Assembly: GCF_000717915.1 (NCBI RefSeq)
Contig: NZ_JOCX01000021.1
Span: 62,001-126,000, forward strand
Length of the DNA stretch: 64,000 nucleotides
Direction of reading: 5' to 3'
Origin: Streptomyces sp. NRRL S-244
GTDB lineage: Bacteria; Actinomycetota; Actinomycetes; Streptomycetales; Streptomycetaceae
The notes under the pieces are model-generated. The model was not told the DNA's origin, searched no databases, and saw only the letters and a program-made list of their open reading frames with translations. How positions within the stretch are numbered: the first letter of the stretch is position 1; each line of letters begins with the position of its first letter. Made by a program: the position numbers and the translations under genes. Of this stretch, positions 27,462-36,373 are shown in pieces.

Positions 27462-28943
27462 TCAGTCCCGTTTGCAGATCCGGTCGAGGAGGTTGGCGGT
27501 GGCCCGCTGGACCCGTTCGTCGACGTGGCCGGGGCGGTCGAGGGCCGGGGACCAGGCGAAGGTGCCCGACGCGAAGACCAGGGCGCCGCTCGGAGCCCGG
27601 TACAGGGAGGTTTCCTGGTGGCGCTTCGCGCCCTCGCTGTCGCGGTACGGGGAGTGCGCGAGCAGGATCCGGTCCTGGTGCTCGGGGAGCTGGGTGCGCG
27701 GGAAGTACCGGTCGGCCTCGCCCGCGACCAGGCCGGGGAGCTCGTCGTTCTCGACGGCGCCGGTGGAGTCCCAGAGCCAGTGCGTGGCGTTGCGCACGAT
27801 CAGGGGCGCGGGCTCGGGGACCCGCCCCGCGTACTGGATGCCGAGCAGCTGCTGCTCCGGGCGGTCGACCTCGCGCCAGAGGCTGGGGCGGCCGGGGCCG
27901 CGGCGTTTTCGGCAGGTGAGGAGCCGGTCGTCGACCCCGGAGGGGGAGGGACCCAGCTCGACCTGCCAGTACATGGTGTTGGCGGAGAGGAAGACGAGCG
28001 AGGTGCCGTGGTCGCGGGCGCGCTCGACGGTGCGGCGCATCGGGGCCGACCAGTACTCGTCGTGGCCGGGGAAGACCAGGCCGCGGTAGCGGGTGGGGTC
28101 GACGCGGCCGGCGTGCAGATCGCGGGTGTCGGCGTAGGCGAGGTCGTAGCCGTAGCGCTCGGCCCAGCGGATGAAGTCGTAGGCGTGGCCCACGTGCAGG
28201 GGGAGGCCGGCCCCGGCGTAGGGCCGGTCGAAGGAGACGGTGATGGCCGCGTCCTGCTCGCCGAGCAGCCGGCCCGCTTCGTCCCAGGCGTGGTAGAGGC
28301 TCGCGCCGGTGTGCCCGTCCTCGGGGTAGAGGTTGTAGGCCTGCCACGTGATGTCGGGCAGCAGCAGGAGCAGATCGGCGGGGTGGTCGTCGCGGACGGT
28401 GAAGGGGATGTGGGACCGGTACCCGTCGGCGGTGGTGAGGACGGCGACGTACGCGCCGACGCTCCAGTAGGAGGGGACCTGCAGCCGCCAGGAGAGCCAC
28501 CAGTGGTGGCAGGAGACGGTGCGGTCGGCGGTGAGGGGGGCCGGCTGGACGATGCCCGAGAGCCGGGGACTGGTGGTGATCTTGGAGGCGCCGTCGCCGC
28601 CGTAGTGGCCGATGCGGTAGACGTCGACGGAGAACTGCTGGGGCGGGTCCACGGTGATGTGGAAGTCGATGGCCTCGCCGGGTGCGACGGCCCCGGTGGA
28701 GGCGAAGCCCTTGATCTGCCGGTGCACGTCGTCGGCGGTGCGCGGGCCGCCGTTGCCGCGGGCACGGGGGATCTGGCCGGGGGCGAGCGCCGGGTCCACG
28801 TACCAGGGCACGACCTGGCCGGTGTCGTCGAAGTACAGCTCGCTGCCCCGGAACCACGGCAGCGGGCCCTGGCCGAAGGGATCGGTCACCGCGTGCGCGA
28901 GCGCACCTGATTCCCAACGCCGGATCTGGTCCGCACCACCCAT
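27462..28943 (-). CDS. N,N-dimethylformamidase large-subunit-like protein
   Basis: 493 residues, similar in layout to the family built on the large subunit of N,N-dimethylformamidase. An Ig-like beta domain (about 80-170; DVYRIGHYGGDGASK is typical) is followed by a glutamine-amidotransferase-like domain (about 180-480) with DITWQAYNLYPEDG, VFPGHDEYWSAPMR and SANTMYWQV. No signal peptide is evident. Most members have no proven substrate, so an actual amidase role is uncertain. ATG at 28943 has GGGAGGGGAG just upstream. It stands between purC and the M48-like gene, on the same strand, and may use its own promoter. Confidence 0.8.
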   Translation of the reverse strand: MGGADQIRRWESGALAHAVTDPFGQGPLPWFRGSELYFDDTGQVVPWYVDPALAPGQIPRARGNGGPRTADDVHRQIKGFASTGAVAPGEAIDFHITVDPPQQFSVDVYRIGHYGGDGASKITTSPRLSGIVQPAPLTADRTVSCHHWWLSWRLQVPSYWSVGAYVAVLTTADGYRSHIPFTVRDDHPADLLLLLPDITWQAYNLYPEDGHTGASLYHAWDEAGRLLGEQDAAITVSFDRPYAGAGLPLHVGHAYDFIRWAERYGYDLAYADTRDLHAGRVDPTRYRGLVFPGHDEYWSAPMRRTVERARDHGTSLVFLSANTMYWQVELGPSPSGVDDRLLTCRKRRGPGRPSLWREVDRPEQQLLGIQYAGRVPEPAPLIVRNATHWLWDSTGAVENDELPGLVAGEADRYFPRTQLPEHQDRILLAHSPYRDSEGAKRHQETSLYRAPSGALVFASGTFAWSPALDRPGHVDERVQRATANLLDRICKRD

Positions 28944-29201
28944 ACCGCTCCCCTCCCTCGCTCCCCCGAACGGTCTCTGAACACTCCGACACGGCACGGT
29001 TTCAGGACATCGAACCGCTACCGGTCCCAGCACATCACATAACGCACTCATTCCGTCACCGTTCGCCACATCCGGAGGCGCGGAGTGCAGGGTTCGCCGG
29101 GACGGGCGCGGGCGCGGGCCCAGCCGCGGGTCCGGCCGCCGGCGCTGTCGCGGGCTCAGCCGCCGGTGCTGTCGCGGCCCCGGTCGCGGCCGCCGGGCCG
29201 G

Positions 29202-30827
29202 TCAGACCAGGCGGACCGGCTTCTCCGGGCGGACGCCGAGCTCCGCGAGCCAGCCACGCAGGGGCTCCGGGTCCCCGTCCTCCACCAGGCTGAGCACCCG
29301 GGGGGCCAGGTCCGCGCGCCGCTCGCCGCGGACCAGGAGGACCGGGCCGTCCAGCCAGTCCAGCCCCGGCGCGGCGTCGGCCGAGTCGACGGCCGCGGCG
29401 CACACCATCGCCGTCACGTGGTCGGCGAGCAGGTCCCGCCCGCTGCGGGGCGGCTGGAGCGGGAACAGCGGCACGGCGTCCGCCCCGCGCGCCACCGCGG
29501 CGCCCCCGCCGTCCGCGCCCGCGCCGGTGTCAGTCCCTGCGGAACGTTCCTCCCTGGCCAGGTCACCGCTGAGCCGGCCGGCCAGCGCTTCCGCGGCCGC
29601 GCACTCCCCGGCGGCGTCCGTGAGGTGGCGCAGTACCCGGTCCAGCGTCGGCCCCGGGCCCGCGGGCACGGCGAGCGCGTCCAGCGCCGCATGGATCCGG
29701 GCCGCCTCCGCACGCCATTTGCGGTCCACGACCTCCTCCGGATACGCCGCCCAGTCCACCGGCGACCAGTCCGGACCGGCCTCGGCCGGACCGCCGTGGA
29801 ACAGCCGGGCGGCGAGCAGCGAAGCCGCCTCGTCGATCACCCCGGGCCGCTCCAGCAGATCGCACGCGGGCCGCTCGCCGAGCCGCGAAGTGAAGCCCTC
29901 GGCCAGCCGGTCGCGCCGGGACAGCTCGGTCAGCGCGGAGACCACCCCGGCGTCGAGGTGCGCGGGCCAGCGGCCCATCCGCCACGCGGGCAGCGCGACC
30001 CGGGTCAGCAGCCGGTCCCAGCCCGCGTAGGCGAGGCCGACCTGCTCCTGGGCGACGATGCGCAGCCCGTAGTCCACACCCTGTGCGCGGTCCGAGGCGG
30101 CGGCCGCGACCCCGCGCTCCATCTCGGCGGCATCCGCCTGGCACAGCCTCAGCAGCAGCCGGGCCGGCCGGCCGATCCAGCCGAGGCCGGGCCTGCCGCC
30201 CACGTCCACCGCGGCGTCGAGCCCGCGTACGAAGCCCCGGGCATCGGCTATGTCCGGATGCGCGGAAGGACCCGTACCGGCGACGACCGGCGCCAGGACC
30301 GCCCGCAGTTCGGCGACCCGCATCCACCACAGGAACGGCGAGCCGATCACCAGCACGGGAGCCGCACCCGGCTCCGCCTCGCGCCCGCCCGATATGCCGC
30401 TGCGCCGGTGGGCCGCATGCGTACGGTCCTCCAGCCAGCTGTCGCAGTCCGGCGTCAGGGCTATCGCCGAGGGCGCCGGCACGTCCATCCGGTCGGCCAG
30501 GTCCCGCACCATCCGGTACAGGTCGGGCGCGGCGGACTCCGGCAGCGGCACCGTCGGCGTCACGGCCGGGCTCGCCCGCAGCACCACCGCGGCGAACACC
30601 CCGCCGACGAGCAGCACCAGTACGGCGAGCACGCACACGACGAGCGTCACCGCGGGCCAGGGGTCACCGGCCAGCCGGCCCGTCATCCGGGCGCTCAGCA
30701 GCACCACCGCGAGGGCGGCGGGCAGCACCCCGAGGGCCAGGGCCCGGCTGCGCACGCGCAGCACGGCCAGGGCCCGGGAACGCGCGGACGGCGCGCCCCC
30801 TTCCACGATCGAACCGGTTCCGGACAC
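29202..30827 (-). CDS. Membrane protein with degenerate M48-peptidase-like domain
   Basis: 541 residues. There are two hydrophobic segments (about 30-47 and 58-84). The region about 95-190 then reads like an M48 zinc peptidase: PLPESAAPDLYRMVRDLAD, AIALTPDCDSWLE, then LVIGSPFLWWMRVAELRAVLA. In active M48 enzymes the next residues are the zinc-binding HEXXH. Here they are PVVAGTG, so the catalytic motif is absent. The long remainder is helical and has no other signature. It is likely a catalytically dead member kept for a scaffold or regulatory role (inference). GTG start at 30827. Downstream of the stop lies G/C-rich simple sequence. Confidence 0.7.
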   Translation of the reverse strand: MSGTGSIVEGGAPSARSRALAVLRVRSRALALGVLPAALAVVLLSARMTGRLAGDPWPAVTLVVCVLAVLVLLVGGVFAAVVLRASPAVTPTVPLPESAAPDLYRMVRDLADRMDVPAPSAIALTPDCDSWLEDRTHAAHRRSGISGGREAEPGAAPVLVIGSPFLWWMRVAELRAVLAPVVAGTGPSAHPDIADARGFVRGLDAAVDVGGRPGLGWIGRPARLLLRLCQADAAEMERGVAAAASDRAQGVDYGLRIVAQEQVGLAYAGWDRLLTRVALPAWRMGRWPAHLDAGVVSALTELSRRDRLAEGFTSRLGERPACDLLERPGVIDEAASLLAARLFHGGPAEAGPDWSPVDWAAYPEEVVDRKWRAEAARIHAALDALAVPAGPGPTLDRVLRHLTDAAGECAAAEALAGRLSGDLAREERSAGTDTGAGADGGGAAVARGADAVPLFPLQPPRSGRDLLADHVTAMVCAAAVDSADAAPGLDWLDGPVLLVRGERRADLAPRVLSLVEDGDPEPLRGWLAELGVRPEKPVRLV

Positions 30828-31060
30828 GGCCGGACCTCACCCCCTCTGCCCTGCGGCGGTTTTGCTCACTCCCCCACTGTGACACCCGCCACTGACATCG
30901 CAATGCCGGTGGGCCAAGTGCCGGAATGCTTGGCATCGCACCCTAGTTGGGGAGCGAGCGGCAGTCAGCCGGACCGGGCGACCATCACCCGATGGAATGG
31001 CTTTGGGTAAAGGTGGCTGCGTTCGAACGGGGCCGGATGCACTCGCACGCGGACACGCGC

Positions 31061-31098
31061 GCGGGCCCGGTGCGCACCTGAGTGCGTACCGGGCCCGC
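31061..31098 (-). terminator. Terminator of purD
   Basis: A 17-bp near-perfect stem (GCGGGCCCGGTGCGCAC pairing with 31082-31098) and a 4-base loop, 28 bases beyond the purD stop. Confidence 0.75.
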
Positions 31099-31126
31099 GG
31101 GCCGGTTGCCTTGCCGCTCGGCCTGC

Positions 31127-32380
31127 TCAGCGGCCTTCGGCCGCCTTGGCGGCGATGTCCGTACGGTGCTGCGAGCCGTCCAGCCGGATCCGCGCGACGG
31201 CCTTATACGCCTTCTCGCGGGCCTGTGCGAGATCGGAACCGGTCGCCGTCACCGACAGCACGCGGCCGCCCGCGCTGACGACCGCCTCGCCCTCGCGGCG
31301 GGTCCCGGCGTGCAGGACGTACGTGTCGGGACCGTCCTCGGCGGCCACCTCGGCCAGGCCCTCGATCGGGTCCCCGGTGCGCGGGGTCTCCGGGTAGTTG
31401 TGGGAGGCGATGACCACGGTGACGGCCGCGTCCGCGCTCCAGCGCAGCGGCGGCTCGGTGTCCAGGGTGCCGTTGGCGGCGTGCAGCAGCACGCCCGCGA
31501 GCGGGGTGCGCAGCCGGGCCAGGACCACCTGGGTCTCGGGGTCGCCGAAGCGGGCGTTGAACTCGATGACGCGGACGCCGCGCGAGGTGATGGCGAGGCC
31601 GGCGTACAGCAGCCCGGAGAAGGGGGTGCCGCGGTGGCGCAGCTCGTCCACGGTCGGCTGGAGGACGGTCTCCATGACCTCGTCGACCAGCTTCGGGTCG
31701 GCCCAGGGCAGTGGCGAGTACGCGCCCATGCCGCCGGTGTTGGGGCCCTCGTCGCCGTCGAGCGCGCGCTTGAAGTCCTGCGCGGGCTGGAGCGGCAGCA
31801 CGGTGACGCCGTCGGTGATGGCGAAGAGGGAGACCTCGGGGCCGTCGAGGTACTCCTCGATGACGACGCGGTCGCAGCCGAGCGCGTGCGCGCGGGCGGC
31901 GGCCCGGTCCTCGGTGACCACGACGCCCTTGCCGGCGGCGAGGCCGTCGTCCTTGACGACGTACGGGGCGCCGAAGGCGTCGAGGGCCGTGTCCACCTCC
32001 TCCGGGGTGGTGCACACGTAGCTGCGGGCGGTCGGGACGTCGGCCGCGGCCATCACGTCCTTGGCGAACGCCTTGGAGCCCTCCAGCTGCGCCGCTTCCG
32101 CGGACGGGCCGAAGACGGGGATGCCGGCGGCGCGGACGGCGTCGGAGACGCCGGCGACCAGGGGCGCCTCCGGGCCGACGACGACCAGGTCGGCTTCGAG
32201 TTCGGTGGCGAGGCGGGCCACGGCCGCGCCGTCGAGGGCGTCGACCGGGCGCAGCTCCGCCACCTCGGCGATGCCGGCATTGCCGGGAGCGCAGTACAGC
32301 GCGTTGACGTCGGGGTCGAGGGACAGAGAGCGGCACAGGGCATGTTCGCGGGCGCCGCCGCCGATGACGAGGACCTTCAC
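31127..32380 (-). CDS. purD: Phosphoribosylamine-glycine ligase (GAR synthetase)
   Basis: 417 residues, ATP-grasp ligase of IMP synthesis step two. Motifs: MKVLVIGGGAREHAL, VVGPEAPLVAG, YVVKDDGLAAGKGVVV, GPNTGGMGAYSPLP and VIEFNARFGDPETQ. ATG at 32380. Between dnaX and the M48-like gene, 60 bases downstream of the dnaX stop on the same strand. Confidence 0.97.
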   Translation of the reverse strand: MKVLVIGGGAREHALCRSLSLDPDVNALYCAPGNAGIAEVAELRPVDALDGAAVARLATELEADLVVVGPEAPLVAGVSDAVRAAGIPVFGPSAEAAQLEGSKAFAKDVMAAADVPTARSYVCTTPEEVDTALDAFGAPYVVKDDGLAAGKGVVVTEDRAAARAHALGCDRVVIEEYLDGPEVSLFAITDGVTVLPLQPAQDFKRALDGDEGPNTGGMGAYSPLPWADPKLVDEVMETVLQPTVDELRHRGTPFSGLLYAGLAITSRGVRVIEFNARFGDPETQVVLARLRTPLAGVLLHAANGTLDTEPPLRWSADAAVTVVIASHNYPETPRTGDPIEGLAEVAAEDGPDTYVLHAGTRREGEAVVSAGGRVLSVTATGSDLAQAREKAYKAVARIRLDGSQHRTDIAAKAAEGR

Positions 32381-32440
32381 GCCATGCAGCCTAGCCCGCG
32401 CGGCGCGATGCCCTTCGTGCGGCCACCCAATGAGACGGCC

Positions 32441-34717
32441 CTACTCGTTTGTGTATTCCTCTATGACGGTGGCTCCGAGCTCGCGCACGATGAGGTCGTG
32501 TCCGGTCAGGGCGCTGTCGACCAGGTCCGGATCGTCCTCTTCCGGTACGTCGTCCTCGGGCGCGACCGGCGGCGGTGCCTGCCGTACGGGGGGCTGCGGC
32601 CCGGAACCGCCCTGCTGGGCCGGGGGCTGCGGCGGCTGGTACGGCTGCTGCTGCGGGGCGGGACCCGGCTGCTGGGCGGGGGCCGGCGCGGCGGGCGGCG
32701 GGTTGTAGGCGGGGGCGGCCGGGGCGGAGTACGAGGACGGGGCCGAGGCGGCTGCGGGCTGGCCGCCGCCCCCGCCCACCACGGCGTCGATCTTCCAGTT
32801 GACCTGGAACTGCTCGGCGAGGACCGCCTTGAGCACGTCCTCGCTGCCGCTGCTCGCGAAGTTGTCGCGGGCTCCGGGGTTGGGGAAGCCCAGCTGGAGC
32901 GTCGTCCCGTCGAAGCCGGTGACCTGGGCGTTCTGGCTGAGCAGGATCCAGGTGAAGCGGCGGCGGTTCTTGACGGCCTCGAGGATGCCGGGCCACATCG
33001 CCTGGACCTGCCCGGCGCCGGCGGCCATGCCGGGCGAGGGGGCGGCGGCGGGAGCGGCTGCGGCCGGGGCCGCGGGGGCCGGGGCGGCCGGAGCCGGGGC
33101 AGCGGCCGCGGGCTGGCCCGAACCGGGCGCGGCGGCGCTCGGCCAGGCACCGGCGGCGGGTGCGGAGGCGGAGGCGGGGGTGGGGGCTGGGGCGGCCGAA
33201 GCGGGGGCAGCGGCTCCGGGCCAGGCGCCGGGAGCGGCTCCGCCGCCGGGCTGCGCGGCCCCGGGCCACGCCCCGGGCGCGGCGGCGGGGGCCTGCGCGG
33301 GAGCGGGGGCCGGAGTCGGAGTCGGAGCGGGGGCCGGAGTCGGAGCGGGGGCCTGGACCGGAGCCGGGGCCGGAGCGGCCGCGGGAGCCGGCTCGGGAGC
33401 CCGTACGGCGGCAGCGGCGGCCCGCGCGGCGGCGACGGCCTCGCCGGGGCCGGCCGGGGCCATGCCGTGGGCCTCGGGCCCGGGCACGTAGCCCATGGCG
33501 GGCCCGCCGGCCGGGGCGCCGGCCATGCCCGCGGCACCGGCACCGGCACCGGCGGTGAACCCGCTCCGCTCCAGCCGGTCGAGCCGGGCCTGGAAGGACC
33601 GCTCGTCGTCGAAGGCGGCGGGCAGCAGCACCCGGGCGCAGATCAGCTCCAGCTGGAGCCGCGGCGAGGTCGCCCCGCGCATCTCGGTGAGCCCGGTGTT
33701 GACCAGGTCGGCGGCGCGGCTCAGCTCGGCGGCCCCGAACACCGACGCCTGGGCCTGCATCCGCTCGACGACATCGGCGGGGGCGTCGATGAGCCCCTTC
33801 TCCCCGGCGTCGGGCACGGCGGCCAGGATCACCAGGTCCCGCAGCCGCTCCAGCAGGTCGGCGACGAACCGGCGCGGGTCGTTGCCGCCCTCGACCACCC
33901 GGTCGACGACCTCGAAGGCGGCCGCCCCGTCCCCGGCGGCGAAGGCGTCGACGACGGAGTCGAGCAGCGACCCGTCGGTGTACCCGAGCAGAGAGGTGGC
34001 CATGGCATACGTCACACCCTCCTCACCGGCACCGGCGAGGAGCTGGTCCATGACGGACATGGAGTCACGCACGGATCCGGCGCCGGCCCGCACGACGAGC
34101 GGCAGCACGCCGTCCTCGACCTTGGCCCCCTCGCGCCCGCAGACCTCGCCCAGGTATTCGCGCAGCGTCCCGGGCGGCACGAGCCGGAACGGATAGTGGT
34201 GCGTACGGGACCGGATCGTCCCGATGACCTTCTCGGGCTCGGTCGTCGCGAAAATGAACTTGAGGTGCTCCGGCGGCTCCTCGACCACCTTCAGCAGGGC
34301 GTTGAAGCCCGCCGAGGTGACCATGTGGGCCTCGTCGATGATGTAGATCTTGTACCGGCTGGAGGCGGGCCCGAAGAAGGCCTTCTCCCGCAGGTCACGG
34401 GCGTCGTCCACGCCACCGTGCGAGGCGGCGTCGATCTCGATGACGTCGATCGATCCCGGCCCGTTGCGCGCCAGGTCCTTGCAGGACTGGCACTCGCCGC
34501 AGGGCTCGGGAGTGGGACCCTGCTCACAGTTCAGGCACCGCGCCAGGATGCGCGCACTGGTGGTCTTGCCACAGCCTCGTGGCCCACTGAACAGGTACGC
34601 GTGATTGACCCGGTTGTTCCGCAGGGCCTGCATCAGGGGGACAGTGACATGCTCCTGCCCGATGACCTCGGCGAACGACTCGGGGCGGTAGCGGCGGTAC
34701 AGCGCAAGGGACGACAC
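32441..34717 (-). CDS. dnaX: DNA polymerase III clamp-loader subunits gamma/tau
   Basis: 758 residues. The AAA+ clamp-loader module (1-370) has Walker A GPRGCGKTTSA, a zinc-binding cluster CLNCEQGPTPEPCGECQSC, Walker B YIIDEAHM and sensor 1 FATTEPEK. The clamp-loader collar follows. A very long Ala/Pro linker (about 380-580) leads to a compact domain (FTWILLSQNAQVTGFDG) and a second Pro/Gln linker ending in an acidic tail. The GTG at 34717 gives the actinobacterial start SSLALYRRYRPESFAEVIG. No good ribosome-binding site precedes it, so a short or leaderless message is possible. The SRP RNA gene lies immediately upstream. Confidence 0.95.
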   Translation of the reverse strand: MSSLALYRRYRPESFAEVIGQEHVTVPLMQALRNNRVNHAYLFSGPRGCGKTTSARILARCLNCEQGPTPEPCGECQSCKDLARNGPGSIDVIEIDAASHGGVDDARDLREKAFFGPASSRYKIYIIDEAHMVTSAGFNALLKVVEEPPEHLKFIFATTEPEKVIGTIRSRTHHYPFRLVPPGTLREYLGEVCGREGAKVEDGVLPLVVRAGAGSVRDSMSVMDQLLAGAGEEGVTYAMATSLLGYTDGSLLDSVVDAFAAGDGAAAFEVVDRVVEGGNDPRRFVADLLERLRDLVILAAVPDAGEKGLIDAPADVVERMQAQASVFGAAELSRAADLVNTGLTEMRGATSPRLQLELICARVLLPAAFDDERSFQARLDRLERSGFTAGAGAGAAGMAGAPAGGPAMGYVPGPEAHGMAPAGPGEAVAAARAAAAAVRAPEPAPAAAPAPAPVQAPAPTPAPAPTPTPAPAPAQAPAAAPGAWPGAAQPGGGAAPGAWPGAAAPASAAPAPTPASASAPAAGAWPSAAAPGSGQPAAAAPAPAAPAPAAPAAAAPAAAPSPGMAAGAGQVQAMWPGILEAVKNRRRFTWILLSQNAQVTGFDGTTLQLGFPNPGARDNFASSGSEDVLKAVLAEQFQVNWKIDAVVGGGGGQPAAASAPSSYSAPAAPAYNPPPAAPAPAQQPGPAPQQQPYQPPQPPAQQGGSGPQPPVRQAPPPVAPEDDVPEEDDPDLVDSALTGHDLIVRELGATVIEEYTNE

Positions 34718-34792
34718 GTCTACGAGGTTATCCGGGCCCACCGACAAAGACGTCCCGCCGACGGCCCCGCAGGCCGCCCCGGAACGCAAAGC

Positions 34793-34878
34793 GCCCCCCA
34801 CGCACCCGCCAGAGCCCACTTACCCTTGCTGCCTTCCGGCCCTGGGGGAGTTGGGTGAGATAGCGCCACGTGAGGGGC
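34793..34878 (-). ncRNA. ffs: Small signal recognition particle RNA (4.5S/scRNA)
   Basis: On the minus strand the conserved domain IV core GGCCGGAAGGCAGCAAGGG is present. The ends pair over ten bases (GCCCCTCACG with CGTGGGGGGC, one G·U), giving an 86-base hairpin RNA. It forms the SRP with Ffh for membrane-protein targeting. Its position just before dnaX is the one I recall for Streptomyces. Confidence 0.92.
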
Positions 34879-35013
34879 TGGGCCCCACCCTAGCGGATGA
34901 AAGCCCCCGGAATCGACCCTGCCCCCGCCCCGGATCCGACCGGCCGACCGCCCGGATCCTCCACCGGCGATCACGTTCGCGAGCACCCCTCAACGTCTTG
35001 TATTGTTTGCCGC

Positions 35014-35098
35014 GGAGGATTCGCCTAGTGGCCTAGGGCGCACGCTTGGAAAGCGTGTTGGGGGCAACCCCTCACGAGTTCGAATCTCGTATCCTCCG
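35014..35098 (+). tRNA. tRNA-Ser (GGA)
   Basis: An 85-base class II tRNA: acceptor GGAGGAT/ATCCTCC, anticodon loop TTGGAAA (GGA), long variable arm (TTGGGGGCAACCCC region), T-loop TTCGAAT. A TATTGT sequence at 35001-35006 may be its -10 box. The accessory gene cluster begins just beyond it. Confidence 0.95.
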
Positions 35099-35118
35099 CA
35101 CTCGCCCGCCAGGGCAAA

Positions 35119-35153
35119 CGAAGGACCCGACCGCTCAGCGGCCGGGTCCTTCG
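35119..35153 (+). terminator. Terminator after tRNA-Ser
   Basis: Stem CGAAGGACCCG(A)CC with its complement ending CCTTCG, 20 bases after the tRNA. One mismatch. Confidence 0.75.
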
Positions 35154-35308
35154 TCGTTCCGTGATCGCAGTCCCGGGGTGGCTGCTGCGGCGGACCGCTC
35201 GACGTGTGTGATCCACGTCGCACGCCGCCTCCCGCGTCATCACGGCCGGAACATGACCCGGCCGCCGGACGCCCTCGGACTCACGTGATCATTCCGCGCA
35301 CGCGTGTC

Positions 35309-35337
35309 GGAGCCCCGGGCCGGCGGCCCGGGGCTCC
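35309..35337 (-). terminator. Terminator of the dimethylargininase-family gene
   Basis: A perfect 13-bp stem GGAGCCCCGGGCC with a 3-base loop, 14 bases past the stop of the leftward gene. Confidence 0.75.
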
Positions 35338-35350
35338 TGCACCGTTCGGG

Positions 35351-36187
35351 TCAGCGAAGTTCGAGCGTGCAGCACTTGACGCTGCCGCCGGCCTTGAGGA
35401 GTTCGGTGAGGTCGACTCCGATCGGCTCGAATCCGCGTTCCCTCAGGCGCTGCTTGAGGTGCACGGCGGCGTCCGGGAGAAGGACGTGGCGGCCGTCGGA
35501 CAGCGCATTGAGGCCGAAGACCTCGGCGTCCTCGGCCGTCGCGAGGATGGCGTCGGGGAACAGCTCGCGCAGGACGCTCCGGCTGCCAGGGGTGAACGCC
35601 TCGGGGTAGTACATGATCTCGGTGTCGGAGAGCACGGCCAGTGCCGTGTCCAGGTGGTAGAAATCGGGGTTCACCAGCGTCAGCCCGATCACCGGAAGCC
35701 CGAAGAACTCCTGGGCCTCGGCGTGCGAGCGGGGGTCGGTCCGGAAGCCGGTGCCGGCCAGCACCATGCGCCCGACCAGCAGGTAGTCGCCTTCACCTTC
35801 GTTGATGTGTTCGGGCCAGTGGACGTCGCCGTAGCCGTGCTCAACGAACCAGGACAGGTATGCCGGGCCTTCCGCGGTGCGCTCCACGTGCCGGAACCTG
35901 GCCCCGAGCACGCGGCCGTCGATCACGGTTGCACCGTTCGCCGCGAACACCATGTCGGGGAGACCGGGAAGCGGATCGATCACCTCGACGGTGTGGCCCA
36001 GGCTCTCGTAGAGGTTCTTGAGTTCCGACCACTGGGCGAGGGCGAGCGAACCGTCCACCGGCTTGGCCGGGTCCATCCACGGGTTGATCGAGTACGTCAC
36101 GTGGAAATGCTGGGGCGGGCACATCAGGAAGCGCCGGGGGGTGGCCGTCCGGGTCTGAGGCGTGTCGGTGGTCGGCAAAGGGGTCAT
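35351..36187 (-). CDS. Dimethylargininase / amidinotransferase-family hydrolase
   Basis: 278 residues, the size of DDAH enzymes. The pentein-fold catalytic residues are visible: LPDMVFAANG (Asp78 region), EGEGDYL, His178 in NPDFYHLDTAL and Cys272 near the C-terminus in GGSVKCC. The opening RRFLMCPPQHFHVTYSINPWMDP region is typical of this family in actinobacteria. DDAH hydrolyses N-methylated arginines to citrulline and methylamines; relatives act on other guanidines. Next to an NRPS cluster it may process a guanidino intermediate (inference), or be an unrelated housekeeping neighbour. ATG at 36187. It is 186 bases downstream of the ATP-grasp gene on the same strand. Confidence 0.85.
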   Translation of the reverse strand: MTPLPTTDTPQTRTATPRRFLMCPPQHFHVTYSINPWMDPAKPVDGSLALAQWSELKNLYESLGHTVEVIDPLPGLPDMVFAANGATVIDGRVLGARFRHVERTAEGPAYLSWFVEHGYGDVHWPEHINEGEGDYLLVGRMVLAGTGFRTDPRSHAEAQEFFGLPVIGLTLVNPDFYHLDTALAVLSDTEIMYYPEAFTPGSRSVLRELFPDAILATAEDAEVFGLNALSDGRHVLLPDAAVHLKQRLRERGFEPIGVDLTELLKAGGSVKCCTLELR

Positions 36188-36373
36188 CTCGCTCTTCGAA
36201 GTGGCGCGCCGGGCGCAGGGGCGCTGCTCCGCGGCAGGTGAGTGGGGTGCAGGGGGCGGAGAGACGCGGCCGGTCCGAGCTCCTTGCCGGAGAGGACGTG
36301 GTGCCCACTCGTCCGACGGCGAACCAGGCGGCGGCGGTCAGGGCCGCCGCCTCGTCCGGAGGGCGCGCGGTCG

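Noticed and set aside
32441..34717. Programmed frameshift in dnaX producing a short gamma form
   Set aside because: No A-rich slippery heptamer followed by a hairpin was seen near the end of the AAA+ module.
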